A stretch of 64,000 nt of DNA from Staphylotrichum longicolle (lineage: Eukaryota > Ascomycota > Sordariomycetes > Sordariales > Chaetomiaceae). The position numbers were made by a program, and so were the translations under genes. This document shows, piece by piece, positions 58,486 through 64,000 of the stretch; positions within the stretch are counted from its first letter, which is position 1; each line of letters begins with the position of its first letter. Location: positions 2,242,468 through 2,306,467 of the forward strand of contig JAHCVI010000005.1 in NCBI GenBank assembly GCA_019096155.1. Reading direction: 5' to 3'. The notes beneath the pieces are model-generated. The model had not been told where the DNA came from and did not search any database. It worked only from the letters and a program-made list of their open reading frames with translations.

Positions 58486-58694
58486 ACCTCTCCTCCCCAA
58501 TCCCCCAATCCCCCATTACCACACTTCCCATGCCCATGTCCACACTTCCCTTGTCCATGTCCCTTTACTTCCACTTTCCATTTCCAACCCTAACAGATCA
58601 GCGCAACCATCCATCACCTCCTTACAATGCGGCTGCCCCCCCTTTAACAATCACAACAACAACAAGAATGAACTCTAAACAACCCCACGTCCCT

Positions 58695-58766
58695 CCCCCA
58701 TTTCTCTTCCCTCCCCCATTTCTCTTCCCTCCCCCATTTCTCTCCCGTCCCCCCTTTCTCTTCCCT
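58695..58766. repeat. Four tandem 18-bp repeats
   Basis: Unit CCCCCATTTCTCTTCCCT, two perfect copies (58695-58730) then two with one to three changes. They lie about 100 bp beyond the histidine kinase stop, in its presumed 3' UTR. Confidence 0.9.
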
Positions 58767-58864
58767 CCTCCTTCTTCCCCAACCCCACCTCCCATCCCCT
58801 AACCGCCCCCCTTTTCACACATGGCGAGGCGCTGGACCCCATGTGCAGTTGCAGTTACACGCTC

Positions 58865-61800
58865 TCAAAAAAACTTTGACAGCGCCCTGCTCAGGTCAAT
58901 GAAGTCGACCGGCTTGGTGACGTAGTCGTTGAATCCGGCCTCGACACACTTTTCCTGCACGTCGCTCATGACGTTGGCCGAGAGCGCGATGATGGGCAGG
59001 CCGGCGTGCCCGCCCTGGGCCTCCCACGCCCTGACCTCGCGGCAGGCCTGGTAGCCGTCCTTGCGGGGCATGTGGAGGTCGCACTGTTGGGAAAAGACAT
59101 GAGAGGTTAGCATTGTTCTTTCGGTGGAAACGGAGCGTAGGGGGAACATTAGGGAAGGGTTGGTGGGAGGGGTGAGGACATACCAAAATCAGCGCGTAGT
59201 ACCCCCAGCCCTTGGCGAACACCATGTCGGTGCACTCGACGCCGTCTGCGGCCAGCTCGACCGCGACGCCGACGCGCTTGAGGTACTTTTGCAGCACCTT
59301 TTGGTTGACCGGGTTGTCCTCGACGAGCAGCACCTTGTACCCCTTGCCGCCCATGCGGCGCTCCATGTCGACATAGCTCTGCCGCTGGTCCTCGACGAGG
59401 CGCTGCGCCGTCGAGCGGTTGTGGTCGATGCTCAGGTCGCGCTCCTTGGCGGGATCAAAGATGACGGCGAACCGCGACGGCTTGACGGGCTTGTAGATGT
59501 ACGTCACCTTGTTGTCTGAGAGTATGTCCTCGTACTGCGTGTTCGCGGCGAGCTTGGAGATGCCCTGGCGCTGCACCGAGTCCGAGAGGATCAGGACGGT
59601 GGTGTTGGCGAGCTTGGTCGATTCGGACTGCAGGAGCTTGTCCATCAACGAGATGACTTCTTCCGGCGAGGGGAGGTTGACGACGATGTGGGTGAAGCGG
59701 ACCGACTCCTCGCCCCGGATGAACGTTTCTGCTTCGTCGACCGAGGCGACGGCCGTGATTTGGTGAGGGATGTCCTTCGGTAGTGTCATCTCGATATGCT
59801 TGGTCGTCGCTTCGCGGCTGTGGGTTTGCGGGCAGATGATGAGGATTGAGAACATTGGCGGCACATAGCTCTTCCTGGCACTGTCGGTCTCTTCGCTGGC
59901 AGTGGGCGTGGTCCCGGCACTGCTGCTCTTGGGAGATGGCATCTCGAGCTTCATTTGGGACAGATCTTGCCCACTGGCCCGAGCTGCTTGACTAAAGCGG
60001 ACCAGGCCGGCATTCACCGACGACATGGACGAGCGGTCCGTCACGCGTGTACGACTAGAACCCGATGACAGCTCCGAGCTGCCACTAGAAACAGCGGCCG
60101 GAGACGTGAAACCGGGGTCTGTGGTGGACGGGCTGTCTGTGACCGGCCCCGGGAGCACATGTACCAATGGAGGCTGAGCGGCAACGAGGGGTGTGTTTTG
60201 CACCAACCCAGGCGTCGGTTGAGGTACCTCTGATGCGTCAGGGTGGTCGTCGTCAGTAGGCAGTCCAAACCTCGCGGTGAACGTGAATGTTGACCCCTTG
60301 CCGGGGACCGCAGTGCCCTCCATTCTTCCTCCATGGAGCTCGACGAGCTGGCGTGAGATGACCAGGCCCAGGCCGCTCCCGCCGTGCTGGCGGGTGCTGC
60401 TCCCATCGATCTGGCTGAAGGGCTTGAAGATGAGGTCGGCTTCCTCTTTGGTAAAACCCCTGCCCGTGTCGATGATAGAGAACTCGAGCATGATCTCGTC
60501 GGGCTGCAGCCGCACTCCTTCCGGGCAGACAACCCTGCATTTGCTGAACACCTCGCCTTGGCTGGTGAACTTGATGGCGTTGCCGATGACGTTGAGAAGC
60601 ACCTGGCGAATTCGGACCTTGTCTCCCTTGACCCACGCCGGTACATCTTCCTCGACCACGTAGTTGAGCTCGAGGCGCTTGGCGATCGCCATGGTGGAGA
60701 CGAGCTCGTTCACGTCCTCGATCAGAGAGCGGGTATGGAACCACTCGTAGCTGAGCTTCATCATGCCGGCATCCACCTTTGAGAGGTCGAGAATGTCGTT
60801 TATGATCATGAGCAGGCTGTTAGCGCTGGTTTGGATCGTGTTGGTATAGTCCCTCTGCTCCTCGTTGAGCGTCGTGTCCTGCAGGAAGCTGACCATGCCC
60901 GAAATGCCAATGAGTGGTGTCCGAATCTCGTGGGACATGTTGCTGAGGAAGCGGCCCTTGGAGTCCATGGCTTCCTTCAGCTTGGTCTCGAGGAGTTTCA
61001 GGTCGTTGATGTCTGTGGCCGATCCAAAATACGAACTCTCACCATTGCCAAAGTCGACATTGTCGATCTCGACGCACCGGATGAGGTGCCATCGGTACTC
61101 GCCACTCTTGGACCGCAGCCGGATCTCGGTCGTGTACGAAAGCCGCCCGCTGCTGTCGGTCGAGACTTTGATCACTCCCTTCCTAGCGAGCTCGGTGAGA
61201 TTGGCCGTCGGAAGGTCATAGGTTGTGCCGTCGTTGCTGCCGCTGCCGCTGCTGCTGGAGCTGCTGTGTCGGGACAGACCGCGTTGGGAGCCTCTGCCGC
61301 CGCCGCTGCCATCAGGAACGGCCAAGTGCGCCCCGGCCTGGCGACTCGCAGTGAAGTCGGCTGAAAACGAACGCCCGTGGTTCCTGTAATCATCCCTGGA
61401 GCTATGCCGACTGCCCGCCAGCTGGGATTCGACACTTTGCTAGATCGTCCGGATGCACATAGTCCATGAAACCAAGCCCAAGGGCTCCTTGACGCTCTGG
61501 CCTGTGTAAGACAGCCACTGCTCGTTGGCGAACGTGATGCCTTCGTCCTCGGTCGCCGTAAAAATGATCTGCGGGATCAGATTGGCAAGCAGCCGGTGCT
61601 GCCCGCTCGGACGCCAGGTTTTCAGCTTGATCTCCGCAACGTGCTGTCGTGAATGTCCATGTAGGAGCCCAGAAACTGGAGAATGACGCCTCTCTTGGAT
61701 GCGACAGCTATAGAAGCGCCCCGTCAAACCGCCTGATACGCACCGTTCTTGAAAACTGCTCACCTGTCCGAAAATGACTCCAGGCGCGCAAATATTCCTC

Positions 61801-64000
61801 TCTGTCATCGGGATGGATGCTGCCCCAAGGGTCGGCAGCTAGATCACCCGAAGTCTGGCCGCGGTATGTGAGGAAGCGGCTGTTGACCCACACGATCTCG
61901 CCCGTCTGGGGTAGGGCGACAAAGACATGGGCGGGCAACGAGTCGAGGATGAGTCCCTTCAGCTTATCCGACGGTGGTGTCATCTCCGTCTGCGCAATCG
62001 ACCCGGTTCGACTGGGCACTGCTGCCGAATGGGGGTTAACTCCCCTGGCGATCGTTGAGCTCGGTGGCAGAGATTGGAACGTCGACGCAAAGTCGGCGCC
62101 GTATGAGTGCAGTTGGGTGTGGTGGCGATGGGGTGTAGAACTGGCAGCGCCAGCATGCCTCTTGTGGCTCTCGCCCTGGACCGCCAGGGCGCCACCCTTC
62201 TCGCCGGACCCTTGGTCTCTCCGCTCGTTTGACGGCGGCCGTCTCTGCTGAGCGCCAGTTGATTGTGAATCTTCCGAGTCTTGAAGGACAGATTCAAAGC
62301 TCCTTCTAGATTCGGCGACAGCCGGGCTGGCCGAGGTCGCGTCATGCAACTGCGCTTTGCCTCCTGATAGACGCAGAGACGATCGCTTCTCCGAGGTCGA
62401 CGCCTCTCGTGAGTTTCTCCTGACCCGTTGCCCGGTGTTTGCTGGACTCTTAGGCACCGAGCTGAAGTAGCTGTCGGCAGTGACAGGCGAGGGACTCGAG
62501 GTGGGCCCGCGCTTGTCCATGACGAACTTGAGGGACGAGGGTTCCCAACCAGGCGTCCCACTCGGAGAACCAGCTGTACTGCGAGAGGGAGCGGAATAGT
62601 CGCTTGGGCTGGTCATACTGCCAGCGAGGGAATCCCGAGAGGCGACCTCCTCGGCGGGGAGGTACGCCAGCGAAGCCAATGCGGTTGGATCAGCCAGCGG
62701 CCGCCCGTCAGGCCCGAGAGCGCCAAACCCTGCCGTCTGTGGCCTGCGCTTTTGCAGCCCATTCAGCTCGGTTTCAAGGTTGGTGTAATGGCGACAGAGA
62801 GAGAAGGAGGTGGCGAGATGCGGAGCGAGGTGCTCCAGGGAGTGGCGCAGATTAGAGGGATATGGAATCATGGGGCTGAGAATCGACAGGATGGCGATCG
62901 GTGCGTGCTTCTCCTTGACGGGTCGCTCCGGGGAGAGACTTGTTGCTGCCAGAGGATCTGCAGCTTTCCGTGCTGACATTTTCTGTTCCATAAGCGACGG
63001 ATCGAGTCTGAAGGACGGGTTGGGCTTTGATAACAAGACGTGCGACAAGGGGATATGCAGCACTGTCCAAGAGTTGTCGACACCGATGGCCTCTGGCGGC
63101 ACCAGGGTTGAATAGTCAGCGGGCGCGGACGATGGATTGAAGGACTCCTCGTCGACCATGGCGTCAGTGAAAAAGGGATTCTCGGTGGGGTCGGCCCTTA
63201 CAGCCGGCGAGGGAGCCGGGGACTGCGACCACGGAGAGGGCGGGGCCTGTTCGTACTCCTCGTACTTTGGAGTCGGCGGCCTCGGGGCTTCGTCCTCGAT
63301 CCGCGACGACATGGTAGGCTTTCGTTCGGGCGGCTGGGGCTTGGAAGCACGCGTGGAAGCAGATGAGAGACTGGCACTGCTAAGAAGCGCCGAGAGCTTC
63401 GATAATGAGTCGGACCGCGGCTTTCTCAGCTTCTTACGCTGTCCCTCGGGCGACTTGGCCACAGCTGCAGCGCGAGCATCCCACGGCTTCTTCTCGCCTG
63501 ACTCGTCCTGGTTAAGATAAGGGTAGGTCCGAGTGAGTGCAACCACACGGCCACGTTCGAGGATGCGGAGTACACCGTTGTGGTCGATCAAGGGATCAGC
63601 TTCGTAGTCGAGTGCCTGCAACACGTTCAGCACCTTCCCGTGTCCCTTCCTCGGCGCCGTAAAGGGCGCTTCCCAGCTGGGAATCTCCTGACCCCCCTCC
63701 TGCGCATCGTGCTGTTCTAGCGCCTCCTGGTTAAGGCTGGTCAGGGTGTTGTCGTCGTCATGGGCGAGATCGTGATCGAGACTGATGTGGGGGTGATGGG
63801 ATTTACTCCTCGAGACAAGGTGAGGTCGGCGGAGAGAAGCAGGGAGTAGACGGTCGTTTGCTGATGTTCGTCGATTTGTTTCATATGCCGTGAAAGAATG
63901 CCTGCTCTGCAGCCCCGGCCGCGTCATTTCCGGGGGCCGGGGAGTCTCTCCAGCCTGGACGGAGCCCACCGAGGTCTCGTCATTGCTGCTCGGGACCAGG
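58865..64000 (-). CDS. PAS-containing hybrid histidine kinase (5' partial, frame breaks in PAS region)
   Basis: Two-component sensor. The N-terminus lies outside the window. The first 700 visible codons are mostly disordered, with a GAF-like stretch (HAPIAILSILSPMIPYPSNL, ATSFSLCRHYTNLETELNGLQ). A PAS domain starts near 62000 (LDSLPAHVFVALPQTGEIVWVNSRFL) and a second near 61600 (LIPQIIFTATEDEGITFANEQWL), with a third PAC-like part at 61000-61200. The H-box is SNMSHEIRTPL, the N-box LNVIGNAIKF, the G-box DTGRGF and GGSGLGL. The receiver has VLLVEDNPVNQK and, after a 100-bp intron (59084-59183), CDLHMPRKDGY with the phospho-Asp, then YVTKPVD with the Lys. Between 61440 and 61740 the frame changes at least five times. 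59184-61325 is clean. Such proteins feed an Ypd1/Skn7/Ssk1 phosphorelay. Confidence 0.85.
59084..59183 (-). other. Intron in the receiver domain of the histidine kinase
   Basis: GTATGT donor, GCTAACC branch, CAACAG acceptor, 100 bp. It sits two residues before the phospho-accepting Asp. Confidence 0.85.

Larger units (their letters stand above)
49510..58864. other. 9.4-kb stretch without recognised gene
   Basis: Lies upstream of the coiled-coil gene and downstream of the histidine kinase. 49510-49800 is a CT-rich leader for the former. TACCTTACC motifs occur at 52770, 52907 and 53035. A TATAAAAA element is at 57404-57411. The longest open frame (55742-56503, minus, 253 codons) has no family. 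The end (58380-58800) is CT-rich with tandem repeats. Confidence 0.45.

Noticed and set aside
61708..61775. Possible 56-bp intron (GTGAGC to TATAG) in the histidine kinase PAS domain
   Set aside because: It would remove FSRTVRIRRFDGA, which looks like genuine PAS sequence; small deletions explain the frame change better.
1..64000. CRISPR array, prophage or bacterial operon
   Set aside because: The DNA is fungal nuclear with spliced genes; repeats found are direct tandem microsatellites with no spacers.

Overview
The window is nuclear DNA of a filamentous ascomycete, most likely a Sordariomycete close to the Sordariales. Three things support this. Introns are short (56 to 104 bp apart from one of 389 bp), with GTRNGT-type donors and CTAAC-like branch sites. 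Coding sequence is GC-rich at third positions. The spliced cytochrome c protein matches what I remember of the Neurospora protein almost residue for residue. I found no rRNA, tRNA, CRISPR array or intact transposon.

Layout. 1-13 kb is gene-dense: the 3' part of a PARP/UBE2Q-type E2 fusion gene, exosome subunit RRP42, a mitochondrial membrane protein divergent from cytochrome c, the AAA ATPase RIX7, and two convergent protein kinase genes (SRPK-like and another Ser/Thr kinase). 14-21 kb carries a mitochondrial carrier, a small LYR-like protein and an MFS sugar transporter with a very long N-terminus. 24-32.5 kb carries a CHS7-like export chaperone, a cytochrome b561-like membrane protein, allantoicase with a paired GATA-type promoter, and an ankyrin/DIL-domain protein. 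36.5-39.8 kb is a TBC Rab-GAP. An isolated unknown coiled-coil gene (47.8-49.5 kb) sits between two long stretches without recognisable genes (39.8-47.8 and 49.5-58.9 kb). The right edge holds most of a PAS-containing hybrid histidine kinase that runs out of the window.

The genes are mostly housekeeping (RNA decay, ribosome assembly, respiration, purine catabolism) plus signalling and transport. I see no biosynthetic cluster or defence system.

Two window-wide patterns stand out. First, at least eight genes have conserved domains broken by 1-2 base frame changes, and nearly all can be read as small deletions. They are clustered: at least three breaks in 150 bp of the PARP/E2 gene and at least five in 300 bp of the histidine kinase, next to kilobases of clean coding sequence. 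This looks like consensus error but needs read-level checking. Second, the 9-mer TACCTTACC occurs at least seven times, always outside coding sequence, where about 0.5 would be expected by chance.
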